This document shows, piece by piece, positions 46,039 to 55,424 of a DNA stretch of 64,000 bases. Source of the DNA: Ecdyonurus torrentis. Its lineage: Eukaryota > Arthropoda > Insecta > Ephemeroptera > Heptageniidae. The position numbers and the translations under genes are program-made. The DNA lies in contig OX439137.1 of assembly GCA_949318235.1 (NCBI GenBank), forward strand, positions 18,086,687-18,150,686, in the 5' to 3' direction. How positions within the stretch are numbered: position 1 is the stretch's first letter; the number at the start of each line of letters is the position of its first letter. The notes under the pieces were generated by a model. It ran no database searches, had not been told where the DNA came from, and saw only the letters and a program-made list of their open reading frames with translations.

Positions 46039-46169
46039 CTAACAACAGTACAACATATCAATTAACAACAATATAAATACATACGTACATCAATGTGTAA
46101 CTCGTTTTTTATAATGCAAAGAAAAATGTCCATCTCATTATTTGTCATGCGTAGCAATTTGTGTATCTT

Positions 46170-46415
46170 ATTTTTTTGTTAAGGTGGGAAAACAGGTACT
46201 ACGGAAAAAAAATGGGGTCACCATGCTAGATTTTAAATTATGATTTTTTTGAAGTTTTAGTCCATGATAATTTCAATAATTATTTTCTCTCTTATCTGAT
46301 GGTGAAAATGTTATCATAGGTAGCTGTTACTGTTAACTTTCAAATGTCATTATAAAGTTTGCAAGTTTACTTTTAAAATTTTTAGATACAAGCCATCTGA
46401 ATACAACCCTTAAGT
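46170..46415 (+). repeat. Family H repeat flanking FLAD1 exon D (5' side)
   Basis: GGGGTCACCATGCTAGATTT, ATAGGTAGCTGTTACTGTTA and GATACAAGCCATCTGAATAC in forward order; opposite in orientation to the copy on the other side of exon D. Confidence 0.65.
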
Positions 46416-46531
46416 TTCCTTCTATTAGTGTTTGACCACCAAAAAAAAACATATTTGAATCTGACTGGATGAGCCTGCCACACCAGGCTTAGTGATTAAT
46501 TGGTGCTTTTACTCTCAGCATATTGGAATGT

Positions 46532-46911
46532 ATCAATAATAAAGAAAAGGATAGAAATACCAGCACTGGCCTGCACAGTAGAAGTTGTATGAAGAGGTGG
46601 AGGTGTCACGTGGCACACAGTTTAGTTATAATGTTTATATAAGTGTCGTACGTCATTGTAATGACATTATCAATCAAAGAAGAGATTTACTTGAGCACAT
46701 CACAGTACAGTACAAGACTACACACTGCTCAGTGATGTGCTCAAGTAAATCTCTTCTTTGATTGATAATGTCATTACAATGACGTACGACACTTATATAA
46801 ACATTATAACTAAACTGTGTGCCACGTGACACCTCGACCTCTCCATACAACTGCTACTGTGCAGCTAAGTAAGGCCAGTGCTGCTAATTATATCATTTTC
46901 TTTATTATTGA
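46532..46911. mobile_element. Near-perfect 380-base palindrome
   Basis: Arms of about 165 bases with a 20 to 25-base loop: GATGTGCTCAAGTAAATCTC, ACGTACGACACTTATATAAAC and GTGCCACGTGACACCTC pair with their complements with few mismatches. Long tight arms imply recent origin or gene conversion between the arms. Confidence 0.85.
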
Positions 46912-46984
46912 TCCTAACTGTGATGGTTTCTTCCTTAAATTGATAAACTAAATACCATGTATATAATTTTATAAGCCTACCATC

Positions 46985-47370
46985 TGTATTTAAGGGTTGT
47001 ATTCAGATGGCTTGTATTTCAGAATCTAAAAAGAAAACTTTGAAACTTCCCAATGACATTTTAAAGTACGTAACAGCTACCTATGATAAAATTTTAAGAG
47101 CTTGTGACCATCAGATAAGAGAGAAAATAATTATTGAAATTAACATGGGATCTTATGAGACTAAAACTTCCAAAAAAATTAATTTATTAAAATCTTGCAT
47201 AATGACCCCCCCCCCTCCCTTATTTTTATTTTTTTTTTCGTTTTTTATTACTATTATTATTATTATTAATAAGTTTTAAGTTTTTTTTTTTTACATTTTC
47301 AAAGATATCATATCCTAATGTATCACTGTGCAAAATTTCAGATTTTTCTGTCTTTACAATTTTTTAGTCA
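46985..47370 (-). repeat. Family H repeat, reversed
   Basis: TTAAGGGTTGTATTCAGATG at its start, then TAACAGCTACCTATGATAAA and GTGACCATCAGATAAGAG. A C-run (47206-47214) and T-runs replace part of the middle. Confidence 0.65.
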
Positions 47371-47649
47371 AAATTTTCAGTCCTTGATTTCTTGCCTTAA
47401 TGTGTTTTCTTATGAGGAAATTGTCTCAATACTGGAAATTTTACTGCAGTGGGGCTACTTTGGCCAAATTTTCTCAAATTATTTACTGCACTCCCGAACT
47501 AATGCTCATAGAAATATAAAAATATAAATATAAGATAAAAAAAAAAAAAAAAAAAGAAAAAAGAAAAAAAGAACATTACAGTTTAATATGCAAATCATGT
47601 TAAATTAAAATTTATAATATACAAAAATCTTAAATTAAAATAGATACAA

Positions 47650-47728
47650 AAAAGGGGACGCAAGCTGAAGGCTGATAATTAGCTCTTATTGGCAGCCTTC
47701 AGCTTGCAACTTTTCATCCCCTTTTATT
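47650..47728. repeat. Short hairpin with AAAAGGGGA ends
   Basis: AAAAAGGGGACGCAAGCTGA pairs with CAGCTTGCAACTTTTCATCCCC; related bases are near 51180. Confidence 0.6.
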
Positions 47729-47779
47729 ATAAATTATCCCGTATTATAAATTTCAATATAACGTGCTTCACAGTATGTG

Positions 47780-48205
47780 ATACAGTAGCCCATCTCCTAT
47801 ATAGTTCGTTCGGAGAAAAGTAGTGTTTCTCGGGGAAGCGGAATCAGCTATTGCCGTCTCATATACTTCACGTGCCACATCCACTTCCCTCCGCCGCGGG
47901 AGGAGTAGAATGTGGCAGGTAAAGTCTATGTGGCGGCGTGGCGGCAAGAGCTGATTCCGCTTCCCCGAGAAAACCTACTTTTCTCCGAACATAGTATAGC
48001 GGGAATGCCAGATCGGTTCCTTGCTCGCCACCTACATCAAGACACACAGAACTATGCGTTTTTGCAACGTGCATGCAATGTAGGTTACATTTATTTTATG
48101 ACACAGCTCCTGTGCGTACGCTGCAAAAACGCATAGTTCTGTGTGACTTGATGTAGGAACCAATTTGACATTCCCGCTATAGGAGATGGACTACTGTACC
48201 ATATA
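47780..48205. mobile_element. Family K element with two internal hairpins
   Basis: Outer ends CAGTAGCCCATCTCCTATA and TATAGGAGATGGACTACTG. Inside are two successive hairpins: 47805-47990 (CTCGGGGAAGCGGAATCAGC) and 48000-48180 (ACAGAACTATGCGTTTTTGC). GC content is high for the region. Confidence 0.8.
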
Positions 48206-48379
48206 CTGTGAATGTGCTTTAATTAGGCCTATATAATCTATTACTTTTCTTTGATTTGTATAATAATGCTCATAGAAAGTTAAAAAAAAATCAAGCTTTA
48301 CTTTGGTTTCTGAATTGTTGAAATATTGTTTAACGTCACAGCAGCACTCCAAAGTCAATCCACTGGGCAGTAATAGTGC

Positions 48380-48633
48380 TGTTCGTAAACCCTGTTTTCT
48401 GCTATTAAAAATTAAATTCTAATAGTTTATTTTTAATCTTCTACAGTTGAAAGCAGCAAAATAATTAGATCAACTTTGGTTATTCAAATATGTAATGTGC
48501 ATATTTTTAGTAAACAACATTACAACGTTACGTTTCTTGAACTTTAAACCATGAAAAAATGATGGTCTAAATGGAATTGCATTTTTTTTTTTTTTTTTTT
48601 TTTTTTTTGAAACAAGGGAACATGGTTTATGAG
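48380..48633 (+). mobile_element. Enlarged family I foldback disrupted at its right end
   Basis: CTGTTCGTAAACCCTGTTTTC at the left; the right end GGGAACATGGTTTATGAG is followed by the first hAT-type element, and the remnant TTTATGAGCATTATCAG lies beyond it. Confidence 0.65.
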
Positions 48634-49486
48634 TAGAGAGCGGAAAAATAGTCTTTAGACTATTGTCAATATTGAGACTATTGGGTTTTTTACTAAAAAT
48701 GTCCACGAATCACACGATTTCAAGCCTATGTACAAAATTAAAAAAAGACTATTTAGCGACTATTTTAGTCTCCGAGACTTTCCAGACTTTTCAAACTATT
48801 TTGCCTTTTTTCGATGTTTTTCGCTATTTCTGACAAAAATTAACTTAGAACGTGACAGACTTGAACCGGAAATTGCTAAAAGTGAACTATATTTTCACAG
48901 TAATTTTTTTTACATTATTTATTTCCAACATGTTTTGTTGGAATACTATAATTTTCAAATAAAATCGAGTAATTTTAATTTTTTTTGTTTTGTTTTGTTT
49001 TGTTCCAAAAAAAGTTTTAATTTAATAAAAATTTTAATTTTAAAAAGTTTCTTATTTGACTACAATTTGCCACTCAAATTTGAATTTACACACTAATGCT
49101 GTTCGTAAACCCTGTTCTCTTGCACCAAAAAATGCGCACTCCATTTGAATAACCAAAGACGATCGTCATTTTAGGAGCAGAGAACAGGGTTTACGAACAG
49201 CATTATTTACATGTTATCTTTAAAGTGGAATAACTTATATATTTCATCGTGTTTCACGTGTTTGACATAATTAAATTTTTAGGTACCAAATCTTCTTTAT
49301 TTTGTGTTTATAATTCGCCCTAAAAAAAAAAAAATCATGTTTTTAGTGGTCTCTGATTTTTTTTTTTTTTTTTTTTTTTTAAGACTATTTTCCGACTATT
49401 TTAATACTTTTAAAGACTATTTTTAGACTATTTTTCAATTTTGAAGACTATTTTGATGAAAAAAGAGACTATTTTTCTGCTCTCTA
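48634..49486. mobile_element. Family J hAT-type non-autonomous element 1
   Basis: Inverted ends TAGAGAGCGGAAAAATAG and CTATTTTTCTGCTCTCTA. An exact 8-base target duplication TTTATGAG lies on both sides (48626-48633 and 49487-49494). 8-base duplications and ends of this kind define the hAT superfamily. The interior is AT-rich with repeated GACTATTTT words and no transposase frame. A family I foldback is inserted at 49098-49202. Confidence 0.85.
49098..49202. mobile_element. Complete 105-bp family I foldback
   Basis: TGCTGTTCGTAAACCCTGTT at the left and AACAGGGTTTACGAACAGCA at the right are perfect inverted repeats; the loop region has GACGATCGTCATTTTAGG. The cleanest copy in the window. Confidence 0.9.
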
Positions 49487-49921
49487 TTTATGAGCATTAT
49501 CAGTAGAGAGTGCAGAAATAGTTTTTCAACTATTTGCGTTTTGAGTGCTATTTTAATTATTTAACTAGATCTCCATCGATCCATTAAATTGTGACCTTTT
49601 GACCCCATCTTAAAATCACCTATTTTCAACTATTTCATGAAAAACAACTATTTCAACATTTTTCACCTTCAACATTTAAGTAACTAGCTTAATCACGATA
49701 CAGGCGGCCGGCAGGCGCATTACTCTCGCGAACTTTCTGGAGTTGGGGAACTTTAGGAAGTGAGGGAGGGCACATGTGGCTTGCTGGCAGCCAGTCTTGC
49801 ATCCCTCGCTTAGTGCACAATATTATATTACAGTGTGAGGATGAGAGGTTTTAAATAGCAAGCCGGGTTTGCGCGCGCGATTGTTCAACCAATCAGCGCG
49901 AGCAGCTGCGGGGGCATCGCG

Positions 49922-49964
49922 TATAAAAACGCGGCTGCCACTTGCTTCCTCAGCTCAGTCAGTT
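49922..49964 (+). promoter_or_regulatory. TATA box with initiator-like sequence
   Basis: TATAAAAA at 49922 is followed, about 33 bases on, by TCAGTCAGTT (49955-49964), a match to the arthropod initiator TCAGT. Spacing is that of a core promoter, so transcription would start near 49957 and run into the hammerhead motif. Confidence 0.5.
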
Positions 49965-50012
49965 AGCAGATGTGGTGTGAGCCATCTCTAGCTGTACAGA
50001 GCTCTCTGCCGA

Positions 50013-50057
50013 GCCTTACTGATGAGTCCTAGGTAAAGGACGAAACCGGTCTAAGGC
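50013..50057 (+). ncRNA. Hammerhead ribozyme, type I
   Basis: All core elements are in order. Stem I strand GCCTTA (50013-50018), then CTGATGA (50019-50025). Stem II GTCC/GGAC (50026-50029, 50038-50041) has an 8-base loop. Then GAAA, and stem III ACCGGT (50045-50050). The predicted cleavage is after GTC at 50051. Stem I returns as TAAGGC (50052-50057), a perfect complement of GCCTTA. CTCT upstream can extend stem I with AGAG downstream across an internal loop, as in tertiary-stabilised natural hammerheads. Stem III is a self-complementary 6-mer with no loop, which in known short-stem-III hammerheads favours cleavage as a dimer. It lies within hAT-type element 2, on the strand opposite to FLAD1. 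Confidence 0.85.
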
Positions 50058-50731
50058 CAAGAGTAAGTCTGATGCTGTTTTATAATGTTGTGCCTTTGAT
50101 GTAATGTGAGAACGTGAGATGTTAGGTATATCGTATTTTACATTGACACTATACCCCTCATCCCTTTTAACGTCTATTTTTATATAGCGCAAGCTTGAAT
50201 AATTTGCATCCCTAGTCCCAATTTACTATTTAAATTAGAGAATTTTCGCGTTTTATTAATTTTCAATTCAACGTGCTCTAATCTCTACCAACTATTTTCT
50301 AATTATTTTTTTAAACGTAATTAATACCAACCGCGATGGTTTTTTCCTATATATTATATTTTTCACCTATTTGTCAACTATTTTCATATTTTTTCATGAT
50401 TTGTTGAAAACGTGTACATTTCTAAGGAAATTTGAAAAAAAAGTTAAAGAAATTTTTTTTTGAAAGAAACAAACCTTTTTTTTTTTTAATTTCCTTAGAA
50501 ATATACACGTTTCCAACAAATCATGAAAAAAATATGAAAATAGGTGATAAATAGGTGAAAAATGTTGAAATTGTTGTTTTTCATGAAAATATAATAAAAT
50601 AAAAATCAACTATTAAATCAGCTATTTTTACCACCTATTTTGCCCCAAAAAAACACCTATATAGTTCACTATTTTGGGGGAAAAAACACCTATTTCTGCA
50701 CTCTCTAATTATCAGTAATAATGTTATGTAC

Positions 50732-50873
50732 CTGAAAGTTACCGAGAGATTGAGCATAAGGATCTGTCCTTCTGTTTCCCATGAGCACAGCCTTGATATG
50801 AGGATGGTCTTGAAGTACCTGAGCCAGTCCTGACTTGATATCAGTGTTGTACTGAAGTAACTGAAGGTTGTAC
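50732..50873 (-). CDS. FLAD1: FLAD1 exon C
   Basis: Encodes 47 residues completing an Arg codon from exon B: YNLQLLQYNTDIKSGLAQVL, then the conserved block KAVLMGNRRTDPYAQSL, which in the FAD synthase domain carries the GxRRTDP motif binding the nucleotide. The acceptor is TTTCAG ending at 50874; the donor GTACAT starts at 50731. The joins to exons B and D keep frame. A hAT-type element was inserted so close to the donor that about 20 bases of original intron remain there. Confidence 0.92.
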
Positions 50874-50930
50874 CTGAAATCATAGAATATCAAACTTGAA
50901 TCTGCCTCATATACATCGGTTCTACTAATG

Positions 50931-51705
50931 TAATCTGACCAACAAACTAAAGTGCAGGTAAAAAAATGTAGTTTTAAGATGCAGCCATGCTTGCAAAACA
51001 AAGAGAGACAACACATCTGCAGCTTTTATTTTTTGGTTTGCAAAAATTGCATTTCATGATAAAATTTAAGAATTACACATTTTCAACTTTTATATAGATA
51101 TAGTAATAGATAATTGTAATTAAAGCACGCTATATTGAAAGCTATATTATGCGAAAATCTTTAATTAAATAGATACAAAAAAGGGGATGAAAAATTGCAA
51201 GCCCAAGGCTGCTAATGAGAGAATTTTACTGCCATGATTGAGATGTGATCAAACTACCTGATTTTACCACTTTGTCAAATTGCGGACACATGTTTCGCCC
51301 TACCTACTATATAGCATGCTTTAATTATAATTATTTACTACTTTTCTTTGATTTGCAATTTAAACCGAAATGTTTTTTTCTTCTTATATTTATATCATAT
51401 TTTGTATAGATAGGTATAATAATACCTCAGCTTTTGTAAAAATTTAGTCCTTACTTTTTTTTATTTTACTAATTATTATAACTACCTCATCATTTAATTT
51501 TTATGCATTGAAGGCTAGTGACATCACACGAAACTATACTTTTTGAATTTGACAGCTATCAAAGGTAAACTACCTGCTTGAGTGAGATGATTGTAACCTA
51601 ATAGCTAATTATACATTATATTTTGTCTAGCCTCCTCTACTCTATACCACATTCAGGGTATTGTCAATCAAAATGACAGATATATTAGTTCATTGGTCAG
51701 ACTAT
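50931..51705. mobile_element. Family N element, copy 2, with internal insertion
   Basis: TAATCTGACCAACAAACTAA to TAGTTCATTGGTCAGACTATA. It is reversed relative to copy 1 and is enlarged by about 300 bases (51085-51400) that resemble 47620-47660 and 48215-48260. Confidence 0.7.
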
Positions 51706-51746
51706 AGCTGCTTCATTGTAAAAGATAATAAAATCTACTTTTAACA

Positions 51747-51903
51747 TGTTAAAAACAAGAACCATATGTTCACCAATCCAAGTAGTGACCACAGTGACTG
51801 TTGCTTGACTTTAGTTACCTTTGTGTAGCCTGTGCTATGAACTGCTCTACCTCCTGGAAAGGCTCAGTACTCCTGATATACAAGGCAGGTAACTTAGACT
51901 TGA
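51747..51903 (-). pseudogene. Tandem duplicate of the 3' part of FLAD1 exon B
   Basis: 157 bases repeat the adjacent 51904-52060. The part 51819-51903 copies the last 85 bases of exon B, including its GTAACT donor, with one difference (GCTCTACC for GTTCTACC), and the rest copies the following intron. No acceptor precedes the copy, so it should be intronic and silent. Confidence 0.85.
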
Positions 51904-51975
51904 TGTTAAAAACAAGAACCATATGTTCACCAATCCAAGTATTGAACTTGGTGGGTGTTGCTCAACTTTAGTTAC

Positions 51976-52175
51976 CTTTGTGTAGCCTGTGCTATGAACT
52001 GTTCTACCTCCTGGAAAGGCTCAGTACTCCTGATATACAAGGCAGGTAACTTAGACTTGATGTTCCTGGACTTGTAGTACAGATGTGTCAAGTGAAGCAA
52101 TGCGGTGCAATCTTTACCTCCGTTGAAACTGATGGCCACCTGATCTGGATATTTGTTCATGCACTCTTCTAGCAC
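51976..52175 (-). CDS. FLAD1: FLAD1 exon B with the ATP-binding SFNGGKDCT motif
   Basis: Encodes 66 residues plus two bases: VLEECMNKYPDQVAISFNGG, then KDCTALLHLTHLYYKSRN, LYIRSTEPFQEVEQF and the end IAQATQR. SFNGGKDCTALLHL is the hallmark ATP-pyrophosphatase loop of the FAD synthase domain, which adenylates FMN to FAD. The acceptor is TTTTAG ending at 52176; the donor GTAACT starts at 51975. Exon A ends in phase 0 and this exon starts in phase 0, giving HGFQ followed by VLEEC. A partial tandem copy lies immediately downstream. Confidence 0.93.
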
Positions 52176-52239
52176 CTAAAACATATGGACAACATTAATA
52201 TGTAATGATTTAGCTATAGCTTATATGTGAAACAATAGC

Positions 52240-52386
52240 AGACGTTGCAAAAGTAGGTTTAGTGACAAAATAAACAAACTGACAGCTCAACAATACTAAC
52301 AAAGTGCTAGCAGACGACTTTGTGTTCCTGTCTACATTTAACATGCTTTCTTATGGGGCAGCTATAACTCAAGTTAGAATTTCTAC
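52240..52386. repeat. Repeat shared with 7150-7235 and the foldback at 24.85 kb
   Basis: TTGCAAAAGTAGGTTTAGTG and CTGACAGCTCAACAATAC are the reverse of bases at 7170-7235; AACATGCTTTCTTATGGGGC matches the 24.9-kb foldback. Confidence 0.6.
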
Positions 52387-52770
52387 TTAAAGCCCTTGTC
52401 AAGTTACTTTTTTATCATTTAGAATACTAGATTGATAATTACCATACCTTATTATCCATGAATTAGACACCAACACGTTGATTTTGTATTTATTTTCTTT
52501 TTGACGGTTATTTCACGTATCTGACGTCACAATGTACCGCCAATCACAGTCACCACTCTGGTCACGTGATAAATTTAAGGCCCTTCCTCAAGTTCTTAAC
52601 CCCTATCACAACCCCATCAGTACATTGTGACGTCAGATGCGTGAAATAACCATAAAATGAAAATAAATTTAAAATCAACGTGTTGGTGTCTAATTCATGG
52701 ATAATAAGGTATGGTAATTATCAATCTAGTGTTCTAAATGATAAAAAAAGTAAGTTGACAAGGACTTTAA
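52387..52770. mobile_element. Family E foldback MITE, copy 2
   Basis: TTAA on both sides; long ends AAAGCCCTTGTCAAGTTACT and AGTAAGTTGACAAGGACTTT. The core has CACGTGATAAATTTAAGG and two TGACGTCA sites. Complete copy inside the FLAD1 intron. Confidence 0.88.
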
Positions 52771-53067
52771 GGCTGAGGTTTTTATTGTAGTTTACTGAGC
52801 CTCAAATCTTTTGTTTTCCAGTTATGGGAATTATGGAAATAAATGTTATGGGAAGTATTAAAATTGAAAATTCTAGCACTGTATTAAGTCAAAATTATTA
52901 ACAATGCAAGTTTTTTTTTTTTTTTTTTTTGCTTATGTAAATTATACATGTATTGTTGTTGTCAAGGTTTTGTAAAACAGGGCTGTGAAGCCCTCACAAT
53001 GCCTTAATAAAGTTACCTATTTATTATTATTATAAGCACTGGCTTCCTCCTCCTCGCATTTTCTCTT

Positions 53068-53411
53068 TTAAAGGCATAGAAAACATGATACAACACATTC
53101 TTTTTAAATATTAAACACAGAATGTGATCTACAAAACTGATGATAATTTTTACCACAATGTAAATGTGGCCCCACAAGAGAGCGTGAAAAAACTGTAAAG
53201 TATGCAATTTGCGTGAATATTTCTGTTTCTGACGTCAGAAACATGCAAAAATTAGTATGAAAATGTTGTGCGGGCTGCATAAATCAAAAATTTCTGATCA
53301 CTGCTACGGCGCTACAGTTGGGTTTAAAGATCAATTAATGTTATTTATGTAAGTCCCATCAAGTGTTTAGTGATATAAATGCTTATGTTTTCTTCTGTTC
53401 TAACCCTTTAA
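53068..53411 (+). mobile_element. Family D MITE
   Basis: TTAA ends; AAGGCATAGAAAACATG left, TTCTGTTCTAACCCTTTAA right; TCTGACGTCAGAAACATG inside. It shares its right TTAA with the next foldback. Confidence 0.8.
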
Positions 53412-53570
53412 GGCCGACGCAGCCGTCAGTCGGTCTTTTTGCGACAAGGACCGTTAGAGTGCGCTAGAGTTAGGATTGGTCTAACTTTTTGCGCAAAGCC
53501 AATCGGGAGCCAGCGATAGTTGTCGCACGGTTATCGCTCAGGCAGCGATTGACGGCTGCTTCGGCCTTTA
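53408..53570. mobile_element. GC-rich foldback beside the FLAD1 exon A donor
   Basis: TTAAGGCCGACGCAGCCGTC pairs with GACGGCTGCTTCGGCCTTTA; inner arms include TGCGACAAGG and TTGTCGCACGG. It ends 43 bases from exon A. Confidence 0.8.
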
Positions 53571-53612
53571 GAATTTATATTAAGCCTTTAAATTATGAAA
53601 TTTCAAACTTAC

Positions 53613-54474
53613 TTGAAACCCATGACGTAGATGAGGCTCACACGCTAAATTCTTCACTTGTAGAAGTGCCATTTCCACCACATCTTCTTCACCCATATCT
53701 ACTATATTATCATTATTAATATTTAATCTTAGAAACTGCATAACATCAGCTAAAACTTGACTATCTGTAGTTTCTACGGTAATTTTTGTTGAATATTTAC
53801 TAACATCCAGTACTGGATATGAACCAATAGTTACGCTACCAGCAAACTTTTTCAGAGCTAAATTTAACGTAGGTACAATTGGAACTTCATCTAAATTTAA
53901 ATATAGGACGTCGCAACATCTGGACCCCAGTAACGAGGGAAAAATATGTTGTAATCCTGATAAACTAGCTTTAAAACATTCAGGAATACCAGGAAAAATA
54001 TAAATATTTTGATATTGTACTATAGGAAACGTATAAGGAGACCAAGATTCAAATTTAACTTGTTTTTTGGTGCCAACATATAATAGTTTACTATTTTTAG
54101 GTATCCATGCCATTTTCATTGCAGGATTTTCATTGATTTCTTTGGATCCTGGATAAAATACACTAATTATTTCCCCTAATTCAACGCTAAATTCTAGTGG
54201 TATATTAAATGCTTTAGCTATGCCGTCGTAGGTGATGTCATCGTGGGTAGGTCCCACCCCACCACTAGTTATAACGAAGGTATATTGCGATGACAAATCT
54301 CGTATTTCACGAGAAATCTCAGTGATATCGTCACCTATTACGAGAATTTTACATACTTTGACGCCTAACGAGAAAAACAATTTGCTGGCGTAAGAGGAAT
54401 TTGTATCAACGGTTTGTCCTTTTAGAATTTCATCCCCTATCACTAGAATTGCAGCAGTGGGCACCATGACTCTT
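53613..54474 (-). CDS. FLAD1: FLAD1 exon A, MoCF-type (FAD hydrolase) domain
   Basis: Large exon giving about 285 residues from the ATG at 54467. It holds the molybdopterin-binding-like N-terminal domain of eukaryotic FAD synthase: AAILVIGDEILKGQTVDTNS, then TSGGVGPTHDDITYDGIAKAF, then YIFPGIPECF. In FLAD1 proteins this domain has FAD-hydrolysing activity, while FMN adenylation is in the C-terminal domain. The acceptor is TTTTCAG ending at 54475 and the donor GTAAGT starts at 53612. The ATG follows the acceptor by 7 bases (AAGAGTCATGG, good context), so an upstream exon probably supplies only leader sequence, or a short N-terminal extension if an unseen exon corrects the frame. Exons A to D together give about 440 residues, with the C-terminal 40 to 60 missing. 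Confidence 0.93.
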
Positions 54475-54519
54475 CTGAAAAGAAAGAGAAAAAAATCATT
54501 AGTAAATAACATGGAAAAT

Positions 54520-54845
54520 CAAATTGAGGAATTTGACTAAAAATTTTTTAAAAGAAGGAAAAATCTGAAATTTTTACAGTGATACATTAGGATAAGATAT
54601 ATTCAAAAATGTAAAAATTTTAAGGGCTCACCAAACTAGATTTTAAATTACGATTTTTTTTAATTTTTAGCTTCATGAGAGCTCATGTTAATTTCAGTTT
54701 TCTCTCTTATCTGATGGTCAAAGGTTCTGAAAATTTTATCATAGGTAGCTGTTACTGTTAACTTTTAAATAGCAATATAAAGTTTGCAAGTTTTATTTTT
54801 AGATGTTGAGATACAAGACATCTAAATACAATCCTTAAAATAATT
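54520..54845 (+). repeat. Family H repeat just upstream of FLAD1 exon A
   Basis: AAAATCTGAAATTTTTACAG, TAGCTGTTACTGTTAACTTT and GAGATACAAGACATCTAAAT. It starts about 45 bases from the exon acceptor. Confidence 0.65.
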
Positions 54846-55035
54846 ACCGGTATGTTTACGGAACATTGCAAAATAAGATAACTTACATTTTTGTGTGTTT
54901 ATGTTGTGAAGTATAAAATAAATGCGGGGGAAAAAAAAAACTTTTATAGTGAAATTGCTTCTAGCTAACTTTGTAAGTAATGGTAAATAATGATATCTTG
55001 TACAAAATTAGCAAAAATAAATTATTGACTAGTAA

Positions 55036-55128
55036 AAGGAACAACGTACGGTTTAGCGGCAGACTATAAGCGGATGTGACCGAAATTGCTTATAGTTGGC
55101 TTCAAAACCGTTGTTCCTTTATTATTCA
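55036..55128. repeat. Short foldback
   Basis: AAAGGAACAACGTACGGTTT pairs with AAACCGTTGTTCCTTT, inner GACTATAAGC with GCTTATAGTT. Related to the start of the 41.9-kb foldback. Confidence 0.65.
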
Positions 55129-55395
55129 ATGGAGGTTATTGGTTTAGCGCGCGGGGAGACGCGGGGAAAGTCAAGGGTCTCCTAATTTAACATTGCACTT
55201 ATGGGGAAAAAAACTTTTTTTTTTTATTTATTTAAATTTATTTATTTATTTATTTATTTATTTATTTTTTGCAATTTTTGAGAAAACTACTCCACCGATT
55301 TTGGAGACATTTAAATGAGAAATACTAGACATACTTATACGTGTTTTAAGCTATAGTCATTTTTAAGCGTTTTCTTAAACCGATAACCTCCATTT
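55128..55395 (+). mobile_element. Family G MITE
   Basis: TGGAGGTTATTGGTTTAGCG and CTTAAACCGATAACCTCCA are the inverted ends; a TTTA repeat lies at 55225-55268. Confidence 0.75.
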
Positions 55396-55424
55396 ACGTA
55401 AAGATATAAAAGAAAGGGATACGC

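Larger units (their letters stand above)
49504..50707. mobile_element. Family J hAT-type element 2, carrying a ribozyme cassette
   Basis: Inverted ends TAGAGAGTGCAGAAATAG and CTATTTCTGCACTCTCTA, with an exact 8-base duplication ATTATCAG (49496-49503 and 50708-50715). The outer parts are AT-rich, with CTATTTTCAACTATTTC-type words related to element 1. The middle 49690-50210 is an abruptly GC-rich cassette with TATA, initiator-like and hammerhead motifs. No transposase frame is visible. It lies in the intron just 17 bases downstream of the FLAD1 exon C donor. Confidence 0.88.

Noticed and set aside
53120..53135. CTGATGA as a second hammerhead core (also at 60167 and 60784)
   Set aside because: These belong to family D interiors and are followed by TAATTTTT or CAATTTTT, without stem II or GAAA.
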